Positions 41,837 through 51,526 of a stretch of DNA of 64,000 nucleotides are shown here, piece after piece; the stretch's first letter is position 1; each line of letters begins with the position of its first letter. The stretch lies in the NCBI RefSeq assembly GCF_019801215.1, contig NZ_JAHVJO010000002.1, positions 620,001-684,000 on the forward strand, written 5' to 3'. Source of the stretch: Fictibacillus nanhaiensis (GTDB lineage: Bacteria; Bacillota; Bacilli; Bacillales; Fictibacillaceae). The position numbers and the translations under genes are program-made. The notes beneath the pieces were generated by a model that saw nothing but the letters and a program-made list of their open reading frames with translations, had not been told where the DNA came from and did no database searches.

Positions 41837-42493
41837 TTAAGAGAATAATGAACCCATCGCACTAACAAGGCTATCAAACAATTCTACAACAAAGAACTTC
41901 GTCTGGATCTCTTTAGACTCGCCCGTCTTTTCTACAGACGCTGTTTCGGCCCCATCCGTTTTACCATCTTTATTTTCTTTTACTGCATCACCATTTTCAA
42001 AGTCCAAGAAACATAATGGAGGAAAAAGAACACACCACCAGTTCTTCCCTTCTCCTTCACCTAGTGTGATCAGCAACGCTTCATATTGACCCGCAGGATA
42101 GATGAATTCGCCGTACATTTTAGTAGGAAATGCCACTTTACTAAGCTCGACCGAGAAAGTCTTTTCAATTCCCGCTTCTTTCAGTTCATTTTCTACGATT
42201 CTTTCAATAGCAGGCAGCTCGCCACGGATGATTTCACGCGCTTCAGTCAATGTCGTAAACTCATCTACCCATGTTGTGATCTGAGCATTTACTTTATCTC
42301 TGATCTCACGTTTCAGCTTTTGATCAGCCTCTGAATTGCTGTCCGCTAAAATGCGAAGTCTGATTGATTCTTCTGGTATTTTAACTGAAGCATTCATGGT
42401 TGCGTTTGCCACTTTTGTTTGTGTTTCAAAGAATAAGAACATCACCGCTAAAGATATAAGAATAAGAATAAAAAAATGATTGCGTTTTTTCAT
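41837..42493 (-). CDS. spoIIR: Stage II sporulation protein R
   Basis: 218 residues from the ATG at 42493 after GGGGAGGAAAAAACG. Made in the forespore under sigma-F and secreted, it triggers SpoIIGA to process pro-sigma-E. An N-terminal membrane/signal segment (about 5-22) precedes the SpoIIR domain with ESIRLRILADSNSEADQKLK and WWCVLFPPLCFLDF. The last ~50 residues are Lys/Asp-rich then hydrophobic. Confidence 0.95.
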   Translation of the reverse strand: MKKRNHFFILILISLAVMFLFFETQTKVANATMNASVKIPEESIRLRILADSNSEADQKLKREIRDKVNAQITTWVDEFTTLTEAREIIRGELPAIERIVENELKEAGIEKTFSVELSKVAFPTKMYGEFIYPAGQYEALLITLGEGEGKNWWCVLFPPLCFLDFENGDAVKENKDGKTDGAETASVEKTGESKEIQTKFFVVELFDSLVSAMGSLFS

Positions 42494-42629
42494 CGTTTTT
42501 TCCTCCCCGTCGTCTCTAACCACAGTTTGGTCAGCAAGCGAGGAAAACATACTAGCAAACTAGTAAAATCTTTTCTGGGTAATTCGACAACTAGAACGTG
42601 CTAAATCTGGAGAGTCGGTTAGCGAAATT

Positions 42630-42735
42630 TGTCGAAAATCGGATAAAATAAATATAACGTGGAATTATTCAAAATAACGTGGAATTATAGGCCGTTAACG
42701 TGAAAAAAAACTAAATAACGTGGATATATTTTTTT
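42630..42735 (-). repeat. Array of four 20/21-bp units (ATTCCACGTTA), reverse orientation
   Basis: TAACGTG words start at 42655, 42675, 42696 and 42716 (spacing 20, 21, 20). On the minus strand the units read AATTCCACGTTAT and are followed by TTTTCGACAAATTTCG, the same kind of tail as in the AATCCA elements. It therefore seems a divergent relative in the opposite orientation. Located between prmC and spoIIR. Confidence 0.7.
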
Positions 42736-42749
42736 GCTTTTAAGATAGA

Positions 42750-42783
42750 GGGGACAGACCCGGGTCTGTCCCCATTTCCCAAA
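42750..42783. repeat. REP-like palindrome abutting the prmC stop
   Basis: GGGGACAGACCC joined to its exact complement GGGTCTGTCCCC forms a perfect 24-bp palindrome (42750-42773). It continues as ATTTCCCAAATTATTTCCC into the prmC stop codon. The same arm sequence is at 49505-49555. Similar GGGGACAGACCC palindromes are widespread and sometimes linked to REP-associated transposases. Confidence 0.8.
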
Positions 42784-43650
42784 TTATTTCCCTACGACCG
42801 CGAACACCATGCGATCTTTGCCGCTAATGTCTTCTTTTACGTATACGTCTGCGTCTGGAAACGTTTTTCTTAGCATTCCAGCGACAGTCATTCCTTGTCC
42901 AGCTCCTACTTCAAAGCCTATCAGCGCTTTTTCATTTAAGACAAGCGGAAGCTCCTCCATAAACCTTCTGTAAAAGTTATAGCCATCTTCCCCGCCGCTT
43001 AATGCTCTAATTGGTTCGCGGTCCTTTACAATCGTATCCAGGACAGCGATTTCGTGGTCAGAAATATAAGGCGGATTTGAGACGACAACATCTAGTTTCA
43101 TGTTTTGTTCCATAAAGGGATGCAGCAAATCGCCATGCAGGAAAGTAACCTTTGCACCAAGTCGAGCCGCATTACCTTTAGCTACTTCAATCGATTCTTG
43201 GGCAATATCGACCGTATACACTTGCAAACGCTCATCTTCCAGCGCCATTGTAATAGAAATGGCACCGCTTCCTGTTCCGATGTCTGCAACCGTGACCTCT
43301 TCACCTACATTGAAATGCAAAGAAATGAGCTTCAGCATGTGCTCTACCAATTCTTCGGTTTCCGGTCTAGGGATCAGGACTTCTTGATTGACGGAAAACG
43401 TTCGGCCATAAAACTCTTCACTGCCTGTAATGTATTGAACAGGTTCCCCATCAACATGACGCGCGACCACCTTCTTAAGGTAGCCATATTCATCATCACT
43501 CATATAGTCATGAAGACGTATGAGCATTTCAGAACGGCTTACACCGCCTAAAACATGTCTCATCAGAATCTCAGAGGCAAAGGCTTCGCGATCATGATCA
43601 GCTAAAAAAGAAGAAGCCCAGGCGAGGGCTTCATGAACTTTTGTACTCAT
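42784..43650 (-). CDS. prmC: Peptide chain release factor N5-glutamine methyltransferase
   Basis: A 288-residue SAM-dependent enzyme methylating the GGQ glutamine of release factors, encoded next to prfA. The SAM motif VADIGTGSGAISITMAL is near residue 118 and the catalytic NPPY is in VVSNPPYISDHE near 190. The ATG overlaps nothing and follows prfA by one base. The last codons GGG-AAA-TAA are part of the REP-like repeat. Confidence 0.97.
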   Translation of the reverse strand: MSTKVHEALAWASSFLADHDREAFASEILMRHVLGGVSRSEMLIRLHDYMSDDEYGYLKKVVARHVDGEPVQYITGSEEFYGRTFSVNQEVLIPRPETEELVEHMLKLISLHFNVGEEVTVADIGTGSGAISITMALEDERLQVYTVDIAQESIEVAKGNAARLGAKVTFLHGDLLHPFMEQNMKLDVVVSNPPYISDHEIAVLDTIVKDREPIRALSGGEDGYNFYRRFMEELPLVLNEKALIGFEVGAGQGMTVAGMLRKTFPDADVYVKEDISGKDRMVFAVVGK

Positions 43651-43651
43651 T

Positions 43652-44725
43652 TTACGAATCCGCCTGTGCTTTCATTTTGCTCGTTTGATCTTCCGTAATC
43701 AGCGCTTCAACAAACTCATCCATTTTACCTAGAAGAATCTGGTCAAGCTTTTGAATCGTTAAACCGATGCGGTGATCCGTCACACGGTTTTGCGGGAAGT
43801 TATACGTTCGGATTCGCTCAGAACGGTCACCTGAACCTACAGCACTTTTACGTGTTTCATCATACTCTTTTTGTATTTCTCGCTGAATCTTATCATAAAC
43901 ACGCGCACGAAGAACCTTCATCGCTTTTTCTTTGTTTTTGATCTGTGATTTTTCATCCTGACACGATACAACCGTACCCGTCGGAATGTGAGTTAAACGC
44001 ACCGCAGACTGAGTCGTGTTAACAGACTGGCCTCCAGGACCAGATGACGTAAACGTATCTACACGTACGTCTTTTTCGTGAACGTCCACTTCCACTTCTT
44101 CCGCTTCTGGAAGGACCGCTACTGTGGCAGTAGATGTATGAATACGGCCGCCCGATTCTGTAGCAGGAACACGTTGAACCCGGTGTGCTCCATTTTCGTA
44201 TTTAAGCTTTGAATAGGCACCAGCACCATTGATCATAAAGATAATCTCTTTGTAGCCGCCAAGCTCTGTGTACGAAGCTTCAATTACTTCAGACTTCCAC
44301 CCTTGCATCTCTGCGTAACGGCTGTACATGCGGTACAAGTCACCCGCGAACAATGCCGCTTCGTCTCCACCAGCAGCACCGCGAACTTCCACGATAACGT
44401 TTTTGTCATCGTTCGGGTCTTTTGGAAGCAATAAGATTTTCAGCTGCGCGATGAACTCTTCAATCTGAGCGTTAAGACCAGAGATCTCTTCTTTTACCAT
44501 TGCCGTCATTTCAGCATCGAGCTTGTCTTCAAGCATCAATTTGGCTTCATCGAGCTGTTCTTTCGCTTCTTTATACTCACGGTAAACGGCTACTGTCTCT
44601 TGAAGAGAAGATTGTTCTTTAGAATACTCACGCAATTTGTTGTTATCATTTATAACTTCTGGATCACTTAATAATTCATTCAATTTGTCATATCTTGCTT
44701 CAATCGTTTCTAAACGTTCTAACAT
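43652..44725 (-). CDS. prfA: Peptide chain release factor 1
   Basis: A 357-residue class I release factor for UAA and UAG. The catalytic GGQ is in [19 protein letters not shown] (about residue 230), and the codon-recognition region (around PATESGG) is PxT type. Substrate of PrmC, encoded immediately downstream. Confidence 0.98.
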   Translation of the reverse strand: MLERLETIEARYDKLNELLSDPEVINDNNKLREYSKEQSSLQETVAVYREYKEAKEQLDEAKLMLEDKLDAEMTAMVKEEISGLNAQIEEFIAQLKILLLPKDPNDDKNVIVEVRGAAGGDEAALFAGDLYRMYSRYAEMQGWKSEVIEASYTELGGYKEIIFMINGAGAYSKLKYENGAHRVQRVPATESGGRIHTSTATVAVLPEAEEVEVDVHEKDVRVDTFTSSGPGGQSVNTTQSAVRLTHIPTGTVVSCQDEKSQIKNKEKAMKVLRARVYDKIQREIQKEYDETRKSAVGSGDRSERIRTYNFPQNRVTDHRIGLTIQKLDQILLGKMDEFVEALITEDQTSKMKAQADS

Positions 44726-44833
44726 GGTTTTTCACCTCTGTTTTTGATGCATAACATTCTAATTATAGTCGTTATGGACGAAACTCTCAATCTTTTTAAG
44801 GATAAATTATACCCTACTCATTGTATCTATTTT

Positions 44834-45163
44834 CTAGCTGTTTAATTCCACTTTTTCCACATGGCTTTTTCCCCAGTCACTCATCAGATTTAGCGTAGCT
44901 TCTAATTCTCTTCCGTAATCTGTTAGAGAATATTCTACCTTTGGAGGAACTTCTGGGTACACACGCCGATCGATCAATCCATCCGCTTCTAATTCTCTTA
45001 GTTGAAGCGTTAACGTTTTTTGAGAGACATTAGGCAAAAGCTTCTTAATCTCACCAAATCTTAAAACTTCACTTTGCTGCAGATGGCAGAGAATTACACC
45101 TTTCCATTTTCCGCACACCACATCCATCGTTACTTCAATTGGATGAGAATAATCTTTTCTCAA
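44834..45163 (-). CDS. HxlR-family transcriptional regulator
   Basis: A 109-residue winged-helix regulator. HPIEVTMDVVCGKWKGVILCHL carries the conserved redox-type cysteine (Cys17) and DVxxGKW motif, and VSQKTLTLQLRELEADGLI is the recognition helix. The effector is unknown. The divergent 95-residue gene may be its target. Confidence 0.9.
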   Translation of the reverse strand: MRKDYSHPIEVTMDVVCGKWKGVILCHLQQSEVLRFGEIKKLLPNVSQKTLTLQLRELEADGLIDRRVYPEVPPKVEYSLTDYGRELEATLNLMSDWGKSHVEKVELNS

Positions 45164-45311
45164 TCAAAAACACTCCTTAGTATCATTTCGTTACCTATGT
45201 TTCATAACATGCCCTAAGTTACATGAATGTACCTTCTTGCGCAGGGATACTAACTATTATTATAATGACTACGACTAGAAATGACTATAAAAATATATTG
45301 GAGACCTGCCG

Positions 45312-45599
45312 ATGTCTAAAACGATTCGAATCGTAAGGAACGGGGAAAAAAGGAAGGTGCGTCAAGATGACTTGCCTTGGGTCATCCATCAACTTGAAAA
45401 AGGAATGGATAAAGGGCTGATCGAAGTCATACAGCATTCTTCAACGATACGGGCATACCGGAAAAGAGATTACGTGTTTGGATCAACGATTTTCAGTTGG
45501 GATCATAAAGAAGAAGAACAGCTTTACTTTGACGATTATCAATTTAAAGTGTTTTGTGAAGACCTAGATGTGAAAGTTCAGTATACGGAAGAAAGATAA
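45312..45599 (+). CDS. Hypothetical protein
   Basis: 95 residues, soluble, not recognised. Features: a basic N terminus (KTIRIVRNGEKRKVRQDDLP), a Trp-containing middle and an acidic C terminus. The ATG follows GGAGACCTGCCG. It is divergent from hxlR and ends in a good terminator, so it is likely real. Confidence 0.65.
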   Translation: MSKTIRIVRNGEKRKVRQDDLPWVIHQLEKGMDKGLIEVIQHSSTIRAYRKRDYVFGSTIFSWDHKEEEQLYFDDYQFKVFCEDLDVKVQYTEER

Positions 45600-45600
45600 A

Positions 45601-45630
45601 AAAGAGGCTCCCATAGGAACCTCTTTTTGT
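45601..45630. terminator. Terminator between the hypothetical gene and subtilisin gene
   Basis: AAAGAGGCTCC / GGAACCTCTTT stem with a short loop, T run on the plus strand and A run on the other side, so it may work both ways. Confidence 0.8.
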
Positions 45631-45644
45631 TTTGTTCTTTTCTC

Positions 45645-46781
45645 TTATCTTGTTGCTGCGTACACATCGATAACGCCATTGCCATAATAGAAGGCGCTGC
45701 CAAGAGGAATGGCTGTATCAATCAGCTTTTGACGAACTTGAGCATTAGACAATCCTGGATTGCCTGCCATGATAAGAGCTGCTGCTCCAGCAACATGTGG
45801 TGATGCCATAGACGTCCCATTGTAACTTGAATAACTGTTACCCGGAACTGAGCTTAAAACGTTTACACCCGGCGCCATAACCTCAAGTTCATCTCCTACA
45901 CTTGAGAATGATGCGCGGTTGTTGCTAGCGTCCACAGCTCCAACGGCCATAACAGACGCATATTTGGCAGGATAACCGATCGTATTTCGTTTGCCTTTTG
46001 TCCCAGAGTTTCCAGCAGCCGCTACTACTAGAACTCCAGAGTTGTTTGCATTGTCACAGGCTTGCTGAAGCGCAGTAGAACCTGAGCTTCCACCTAAGCT
46101 CATGTTGATCACATCCATATTGTTAGCAACCGCCCATTCGATGCCTTGAATGATGCCGCTGTAGGTTCCGCTTCCAGAGCTGTCTAACACTTTTACAGCA
46201 TATAGACTTGCCGAATGAGCAACGCCTATAACACCCTTCGTATTATTTAGCGCTGCAACAGTACCTGCTACATGAGTACCATGACTGTTTCCATCAATTA
46301 ACGCATTTGGCTCGCCTGCAACAAAGCTCGCTCCGCCAAGAACGTTTAAGTCTTCGTGACTTGCGTCGATCCCTGTATCTAAAATCGCAACTTTAACACC
46401 TGATCCTGTGTTTCCTGTTGCATGAACTTGATCTGCTTTAATATGCGGGATGCCCCATGGTGTTGATTGCCCGATCGCATAAGCCATCTGGTCTTCTTCC
46501 ACATAAGCAACGTTCGGATTCTTCTTAAGGGCTTCTGCTGCCTGTTCTGGCATGGAAACAAGCATCGTATTCATAAACTTGTATTGATGCTTTACTTGTC
46601 CGCCCATTTTTTTAACATCGTTTACTTGAGCTGTTTGAATATCTGATTTAAAACCAACGAGGAAGTTTTTCGGTCCTTTTTCTGTTGCGGCTGAAGCATT
46701 AAAATGCAAATTTCCTACTAGAAGTGAAAGGACAAACAATAGACTGAGTACAGCAGTAAATGCTTTAAAAACAGCTTTCAT
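45645..46781 (-). CDS. Secreted subtilisin-family serine protease
   Basis: 378 residues: signal peptide (about 1-32), inhibitor-type propeptide (about 33-105, ending [15 protein letters not shown]), and a mature subtilisin of about 270 residues. Catalytic triad: Asp135 (AILDTGID), His167 ([10 protein letters not shown]), Ser324 (NGTSMASPH); the oxyanion Asn is in AAAGNSG. An exoprotease of the AprE/alkaline protease type. Confidence 0.96.
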   Translation of the reverse strand: MKAVFKAFTAVLSLLFVLSLLVGNLHFNASAATEKGPKNFLVGFKSDIQTAQVNDVKKMGGQVKHQYKFMNTMLVSMPEQAAEALKKNPNVAYVEEDQMAYAIGQSTPWGIPHIKADQVHATGNTGSGVKVAILDTGIDASHEDLNVLGGASFVAGEPNALIDGNSHGTHVAGTVAALNNTKGVIGVAHSASLYAVKVLDSSGSGTYSGIIQGIEWAVANNMDVINMSLGGSSGSTALQQACDNANNSGVLVVAAAGNSGTKGKRNTIGYPAKYASVMAVGAVDASNNRASFSSVGDELEVMAPGVNVLSSVPGNSYSSYNGTSMASPHVAGAAALIMAGNPGLSNAQVRQKLIDTAIPLGSAFYYGNGVIDVYAATR

Positions 46782-47013
46782 ACTTTATCCCCCAATCATG
46801 TATTTATAACAATCAAACGGTAAGCTCTCGGTGTATCAGGTCCCGGGCCCATATGTATATTTCTGAATTGTTTGACTATTACTGGATAATTGTAACATGA
46901 CTGGGATTTCTAAACATTGGGAAAACCATGTGCTTTACTATGGAATAAGCGGACTTAATAAAGAACGATTTTCCCAACAAATATCCAAAAGAAAAGGTGT
47001 TATAATAAAAGTT

Positions 47014-47655
47014 TTAGAGCTTTTTTAATAAAGACTGCCGCATGCTATCTGAGAGTTCCTTCACTTCAATCAGACGCTTAATCTTTTTCAAATCCTTCTC
47101 GAAACCGTACTTGATTTGATTGGCTTCGGTAACGGTAACTCCCATAGGATGCTTTTCAATCCGCTTCATCTCATCATCCGCTTGAACGAATCCCTCTTCT
47201 AAGACGCGAAGATAATAGCCTGTTCGCCCAGTATCTACAACCTTTTTTATCATATCTGGCCGTTGTAAGATGGATGCCAATGTTGAGCACGGCTGCCGGG
47301 GCTGTGTGATCTGTACAACCGCCTTTCCCATCTGAAAAATGTCGCCAATACACACGTTGTCTTCCAAAACCCCGAGCGGCGTAATGTTTTCCCCAAAAGA
47401 CGGCACTTTTAAAGGAGTTTGAAGCTGCAATTCTCCGTTCCATTTTTCATAATGCTCAAACCCATACACACAAACGGCTTGATCAAGTCCGCCATGATGA
47501 ACTTTATCTCCTTGTCCGTCACCTTCAAAATGCGTTTTATGTAAAAAGATCGGTCCTTCTTGCGGAATTTTATTGTATCCTGTAAAAAAAGACCTGCCAG
47601 AAGCTAATACACTCTCTGGGAGCTTAATATTCAAAGAAACAACTTTTCCCTTCAT
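47014..47655 (-). CDS. MOSC-domain protein (YiiM/YflK type)
   Basis: 213 residues from the ATG at 47655 after GAGGTGAG. MOSC domain (about 20-160): GDKVHHGGLDQAVCVYGFEHY, FGENITPLGVLEDNVCIGD and QPRQPCSTL with the molybdenum-cofactor-binding cysteine, then the small 3-alpha domain. Such proteins reduce N-hydroxylated compounds using Mo cofactor. Confidence 0.88.
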   Translation of the reverse strand: MKGKVVSLNIKLPESVLASGRSFFTGYNKIPQEGPIFLHKTHFEGDGQGDKVHHGGLDQAVCVYGFEHYEKWNGELQLQTPLKVPSFGENITPLGVLEDNVCIGDIFQMGKAVVQITQPRQPCSTLASILQRPDMIKKVVDTGRTGYYLRVLEEGFVQADDEMKRIEKHPMGVTVTEANQIKYGFEKDLKKIKRLIEVKELSDSMRQSLLKKL

Positions 47656-47698
47656 CTCACTCACCTCATTAAAAAGCATAGCATAGTACAAAAGGAAA

Positions 47699-48025
47699 TT
47701 AATAGGAAAAAATATTCCGTCGCAACTGTTCGTAATCTATTCTTTCCTGATTCATTCTGATGGCTTTTGTAAGCTCTTCAATAATCACTTTTTCATCCGT
47801 AATCACATTAAATACATATGGAATCGTAGCAAAGTGACCTAAGAAATGCGTACATCCCACATACCGGGGATTTTCAACCTGTTTTTGGCTTTTATATTTT
47901 ATAATAAAGTTCCCCATCCCTTCATAAACAGGGTCTAGTGGTTTTTGGTCCAATTTTTTGATTAGTGTATGGATCGGCTGAACAGGTGCATTCCAATCTG
48001 TTCCGTTCGACTTAATTTCTAGCAC
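47699..48025 (-). CDS. Hypothetical protein
   Basis: 108 residues, not recognised. Contains PIHTLIKKLDQKPLDP, HFLGHFATIPYVFNVITDEK and a charged C-terminal helix; no membrane helix. It lies 43 bases upstream of the MOSC gene on the same strand, so the two are probably cotranscribed. Confidence 0.65.
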   Translation of the reverse strand: MLEIKSNGTDWNAPVQPIHTLIKKLDQKPLDPVYEGMGNFIIKYKSQKQVENPRYVGCTHFLGHFATIPYVFNVITDEKVIIEELTKAIRMNQERIDYEQLRRNIFSY

Positions 48026-48178
48026 GGTTCACCACCTCTTTCTACTATCATTGTTCGTTTTGTTTGTTCACTTCTTGTTGGTCAATGGGTAAGAACCTCA
48101 ATACTCAGCTATATACGTTACTTTTTTGTACACAATGGGAATACTATACTGTTAGTAGCATGGTAAGGAGCTGATTAG

Positions 48179-49513
48179 ATGAAATATTGCATTATTGGGG
48201 GAGACGCTGCTGGAATGAGTGCAGCGATGCAGATTGTAAGAAATACAGAAAATGCCGACATCACCGTGCTCGAAAAAGGCGGGATTTATTCTTACGGACA
48301 GTGCGGACTGCCTTACGTGGTAGGAGGACTCATCCCATCTACCGAAAAACTAATCGCAAGAAGTATTGAAACGTTCCGAGAAAAATACGGTATGGATGCA
48401 CGCACCTTTCATGAGGTTCAGTCCGTTGATACGACAGCTAAAACCGTTTCTGGCATGCACACGAAAACGGGAGAGGCTTTTGAGGTATCTTATGACAAGC
48501 TCTTGATCGCAACAGGGGTCAGACCCATCATGCCTAAAAGCTGGACGGGCGTACATTTGAATGGAATCTACCCTTTAAAAACCATCCCTGATGCAGAGGA
48601 ACTGATGAAAGGTCTCGAAGCTGTTCAAAACGTTACAATCATCGGCGGTGGATACATCGGGCTTGAGATGGCTGAAAACGTGATTAGATTGGGTAAAAAG
48701 GTTCGGATCATACAGCGAGGCAAACAGATTGGCAGTATCTTTGACGAAGATCTCTCTCCTCTTATTCATGAGGAAGCAGAAAAACACGGCATCGAGCTAT
48801 GTTTGGAAGAGGAAGTGCTGGGCTTCAAAGGGGACGATCATGTTCAGTTTGTCAAAACGGCTAAAAAAGATTATCCGACTGATCTTGTGATTATAGCAGT
48901 TGGGGTTAAGCCAAATACAGATTTCTTAAACGAAACCAATCTTTCTCTTAATGAACAAGGTGTTATTATCGTTAATGAACGAATGGAAACAAACGTGGAT
49001 AGTGTTTATGCAGCTGGAGATTGCGCCACACATTATCACCGGATAAAAAAACGCAATGATCACATTCCGCTTGGTACAACTGCAAACAAGCAAGGCCGGA
49101 TCGCTGGCTTAAACATGGCCGGTGTTGAAAAATCATTTAAAGGAATCGTCGGCTCATCCATCATTCAGTTTATGGATCTCACTTTAGGTAAAACAGGACT
49201 CTCGAACAAAGAAGCAGAAAAACTGGAGATTCCATACGAAAATATAAAAATCACATCCAAAAGTCACGCAGGCTATTATCCAGATGCCAAAGAACTCGAA
49301 GTGAAATTAACGTATCATAAAGAAACAAAGCAGCTCTTAGGCGGTCAAATCATCGGAGCGGAAGGTGTAGATAAACGGATCGATGTTCTCGCTACAGCAC
49401 TTTATCATGAGATGAACATTGAGGAACTTACGGATCTTGATCTATCATATGCACCACCATACAACGGTTCGTGGGATCCTGTTCAGCAAGCGGCAAGAAG
49501 AGTCGGGAAATAA
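48179..49513 (+). CDS. FAD/NAD(P) disulfide oxidoreductase, CoA-disulfide reductase type
   Basis: 444 residues. Two dinucleotide folds ([17 protein letters not shown] at the N terminus; [17 protein letters not shown] near 153) and a single active-site cysteine Cys42 in [13 protein letters not shown], as in CoA-disulfide reductases and NADH oxidases. [12 protein letters not shown] is the FAD motif. Cys42 with no second redox cysteine favours CoA-disulfide or persulfide reduction. The last codons and stop lie in a REP-like repeat. Confidence 0.88.
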   Translation: MKYCIIGGDAAGMSAAMQIVRNTENADITVLEKGGIYSYGQCGLPYVVGGLIPSTEKLIARSIETFREKYGMDARTFHEVQSVDTTAKTVSGMHTKTGEAFEVSYDKLLIATGVRPIMPKSWTGVHLNGIYPLKTIPDAEELMKGLEAVQNVTIIGGGYIGLEMAENVIRLGKKVRIIQRGKQIGSIFDEDLSPLIHEEAEKHGIELCLEEEVLGFKGDDHVQFVKTAKKDYPTDLVIIAVGVKPNTDFLNETNLSLNEQGVIIVNERMETNVDSVYAAGDCATHYHRIKKRNDHIPLGTTANKQGRIAGLNMAGVEKSFKGIVGSSIIQFMDLTLGKTGLSNKEAEKLEIPYENIKITSKSHAGYYPDAKELEVKLTYHKETKQLLGGQIIGAEGVDKRIDVLATALYHEMNIEELTDLDLSYAPPYNGSWDPVQQAARRVGK

Positions 49514-49555
49514 ATTGGGAAATGGGGTCTGTCCCCATTTCCCGTTTTATTTCCC
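49505..49555. repeat. REP-like palindrome abutting the CoADR-type gene stop
   Basis: Arms GGGAAATAAA and TGGGAAATGGGG pair with CCCCATTTCCC and TTTATTTCCC around the loop TCTGT. The left arm includes the last codons and stop of the flavoprotein gene. It probably also acts as a bidirectional terminator between convergent genes. Shares GGGAAATAA and TTGGGAAATGGGG with the repeat at 42750-42797. Confidence 0.85.
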
Positions 49556-49556
49556 A

Positions 49557-50024
49557 CTAATGATCGAGTTTTAAGGAAAATTTGTACCGAGGTACCGCTC
49601 GTTCTACAGCGTTCATGATTTTACGGTTTAAAGCAGAACGCTCTTTTTTTGACAGGTCATCCGGTACATTCACGTGTATGTGTGCAAAATTCCCATTGAT
49701 CGTTACCATCTGCGGGTTGATTCCCGAAGCATCTATTACGGCTTGACGAATCAAATCCTGATCATCCGATAAATCAAAACGTGTCGTATTCATGCTTCTA
49801 TAATCACTCGGATTCATGTTTGTATCAAAGCTGTAATTGACACGCGGTTCATTTTTGGTCAGGTGGTAGTTGATAATCCCGTGTCCAAACAGGTTATCAC
49901 GGATATCCCGTTTATCTTCATAGGCAGCGGGTTCCGTTTTTGCTCCCTCTTCCTTATATGACTCCATAGGAGAACATGCCGTAACAAGCAGCACTAAAAA
50001 CGAAGTGAAAAAAGCCTTTTTCAC
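49557..50024 (-). CDS. YhcN/YlaJ-family spore lipoprotein
   Basis: 155 residues from a GTG at 50024, preceded by GGGAGG at 8 bases. Signal peptide ends at the lipobox VTACSPM. The C-terminal part (DLSDDQDLIRQAVIDASG, ATINGN-like VTINGNFAHIHV, ERAVPRYKFS) is the YhcN/YlaJ domain of spore membrane lipoproteins. Expression in the forespore is expected from the family. Confidence 0.82.
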   Translation of the reverse strand: MKKAFFTSFLVLLVTACSPMESYKEEGAKTEPAAYEDKRDIRDNLFGHGIINYHLTKNEPRVNYSFDTNMNPSDYRSMNTTRFDLSDDQDLIRQAVIDASGINPQMVTINGNFAHIHVNVPDDLSKKERSALNRKIMNAVERAVPRYKFSLKLDH

Positions 50025-50086
50025 TATAAACACCTCCCATATTGTTAGGATTTCCTTTCGGATGGTGCTTTATGAAAAATAATGAC

Positions 50087-50272
50087 CAGTTTCGGCGGCC
50101 GAAACTGACCGTTTGAGGTACTTTAAGGCGTGCTGAATGGTTCATCTCTGAAAAACAGGCTGTGAATCCAGAAATTTTTACGGTGAATCCACGAGTTTAT
50201 GCCCTGAATCCACAAGTTTTTGCCACATACCCACGAGTCGACAATACTCTGCAATTTTCGACACCGATTTTT
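50087..50272 (+). repeat. Composite 5x21-bp repeat element, copy D
   Basis: Hairpin CAGTTTCGG / CCGAAACTG (50087-50107), then GAGGTACTTTAAGG and 21-bp units at 50144 (degenerate), 50165, 50186, 50207 and 50228. The first unit has CTGAAAAACAGGC, the last TACCCACGAGTCGAC, and the tail contains TTCGACACC. It lies between tdk and the YhcN-like gene, both on the minus strand, and makes up most of that 310-base gap. Confidence 0.82.
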
Positions 50273-50298
50273 CACGTCAAACGAGCAAAATAAATAAA

Positions 50299-50331
50299 AA
50301 AAGCCCGGGAACATCATCGTTCCCGGACCCT
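50299..50331 (-). terminator. Terminator of tdk
   Basis: On the minus strand GTCCGGGAAC pairs with GTTCCCGGGC around a short loop and is followed by seven T. Confidence 0.85.
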
Positions 50332-50334
50332 ATT

Positions 50335-50958
50335 TTATGAACGTCCTTCTAAGCCCTCTACGCCTGATAGGAGGTTTCTTTTCTTTCCTGGTACTTCATG
50401 GCAATGGCGGCAGCGCGGCTCGTACGACTCTGACGCGCCGACTAAAATTACGGGGTCGTCATAGGATGCAGGTTTGCCATTAATCAAACGCTGAGTACGG
50501 CTCGCAGGAGAACCACATGACATGCAGATCGCTTGCAGTTTGGTCACATGCTCAGCAAGAGCAAGCATTTTAGGAACAGGGCCGAATGGCTCTCCTTTAA
50601 AATCTTGATCCAAGCCAGCTACGATGACACGCAGCCCTTGATCAGCAAGCTCTTGCGCCACTGGGATGATATCCTCATCAAAAAATTGTACTTCATCGAT
50701 AGCAACCACTTCTGTTTCAGGTGATACATTTTTCAAGATTTCAACTGAACGCCCGACAGGCTCAGCCAAAACGGCAGTTCCGTTGTGGGAAACGACAGAT
50801 TCCTCACTGTAGCGGTTATCAATAAGCGGTTTAAACACCTGTACTTTTTGCTTCGCATATGTGGCTCTTCTTACACGGCGAATCAATTCTTCTGATTTGC
50901 CTGAGAACATGCTTCCGCAAATCAATTCGATCCAACCATTCTGTTTCATGACATACAT
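50335..50958 (-). CDS. tdk: Thymidine kinase
   Basis: A 207-residue type II thymidine kinase of nucleoside salvage. The P-loop is [18 protein letters not shown], the Asp-Glu pair lies in [12 protein letters not shown], and four zinc cysteines occur in [10 protein letters not shown] and PRCRHCHE. The ATG at 50958 follows GGGGGAGCAGGCT, giving the usual length. Confidence 0.96.
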   Translation of the reverse strand: MYVMKQNGWIELICGSMFSGKSEELIRRVRRATYAKQKVQVFKPLIDNRYSEESVVSHNGTAVLAEPVGRSVEILKNVSPETEVVAIDEVQFFDEDIIPVAQELADQGLRVIVAGLDQDFKGEPFGPVPKMLALAEHVTKLQAICMSCGSPASRTQRLINGKPASYDDPVILVGASESYEPRCRHCHEVPGKKRNLLSGVEGLEGRS

Positions 50959-51132
50959 AGCCTGCTCCCCCTTTCGCAACATTCGTTTCCTTAGTATGCA
51001 CGTTTTTCGTCTTTTCTCTATCTATAACGTTCTTTTATGGAGTGTCGAACTCCTTTTAAGGCGTAAAAAAACCCGGTCCATCGACGTACAGTTACCGAGT
51101 TTTTATAAAAAATTCGTTTTCTATGTAAAGAA

Positions 51133-51162
51133 AAAAGGGCAAGAAAGACTCCTGCCCTTTTA
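51133..51162 (-). terminator. Terminator of the L31 gene
   Basis: On the minus strand AAAAGGGCA pairs with TGCCCTTTT around a loop and is followed by TTC. Confidence 0.7.
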
Positions 51163-51173
51163 CTTGCAACAAA

Positions 51174-51419
51174 TTACTTAAGGTTGTATTTCTTCTTAAA
51201 GCGGTCAACACGTCCACCAACATCAGAGAACTTCTGACGGCCAGTGTAGAACGGGTGAGTATCTGAACTAACATCCACTTTAACTACTGGATATTCGTTA
51301 CCATCTTCCCATTTCATTGTCTCACTTGAAGACAAAGTAGAACCTGAAAGGAAGCTGAATCCACTTTGAGCGTCAACAAAGATAACCTTCTTATAATTCG
51401 GATGAATTCCTTGTTTCAT
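51174..51419 (-). CDS. rpmE2: 50S ribosomal protein L31, zinc-independent type B
   Basis: 81 residues from the ATG at 51419; the frame to 51512 is an unsupported extension. It begins [20 protein letters not shown] and contains [20 protein letters not shown], but has no cysteine at all, so it is the C-minus, type B form. The canonical rho-tdk locus in B. subtilis encodes the zinc-binding L31 instead. Confidence 0.95.
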   Translation of the reverse strand: MKQGIHPNYKKVIFVDAQSGFSFLSGSTLSSSETMKWEDGNEYPVVKVDVSSDTHPFYTGRQKFSDVGGRVDRFKKKYNLK

Positions 51420-51526
51420 GTCAATTTCACTCCTTCTGCCCTGATTCCGATGCGGAAACAGAGTTAAATAAACACATAAAAACAGTATAACAGGGACAAA
51501 ACCCATTTGCAACCATACTTTTTCGG

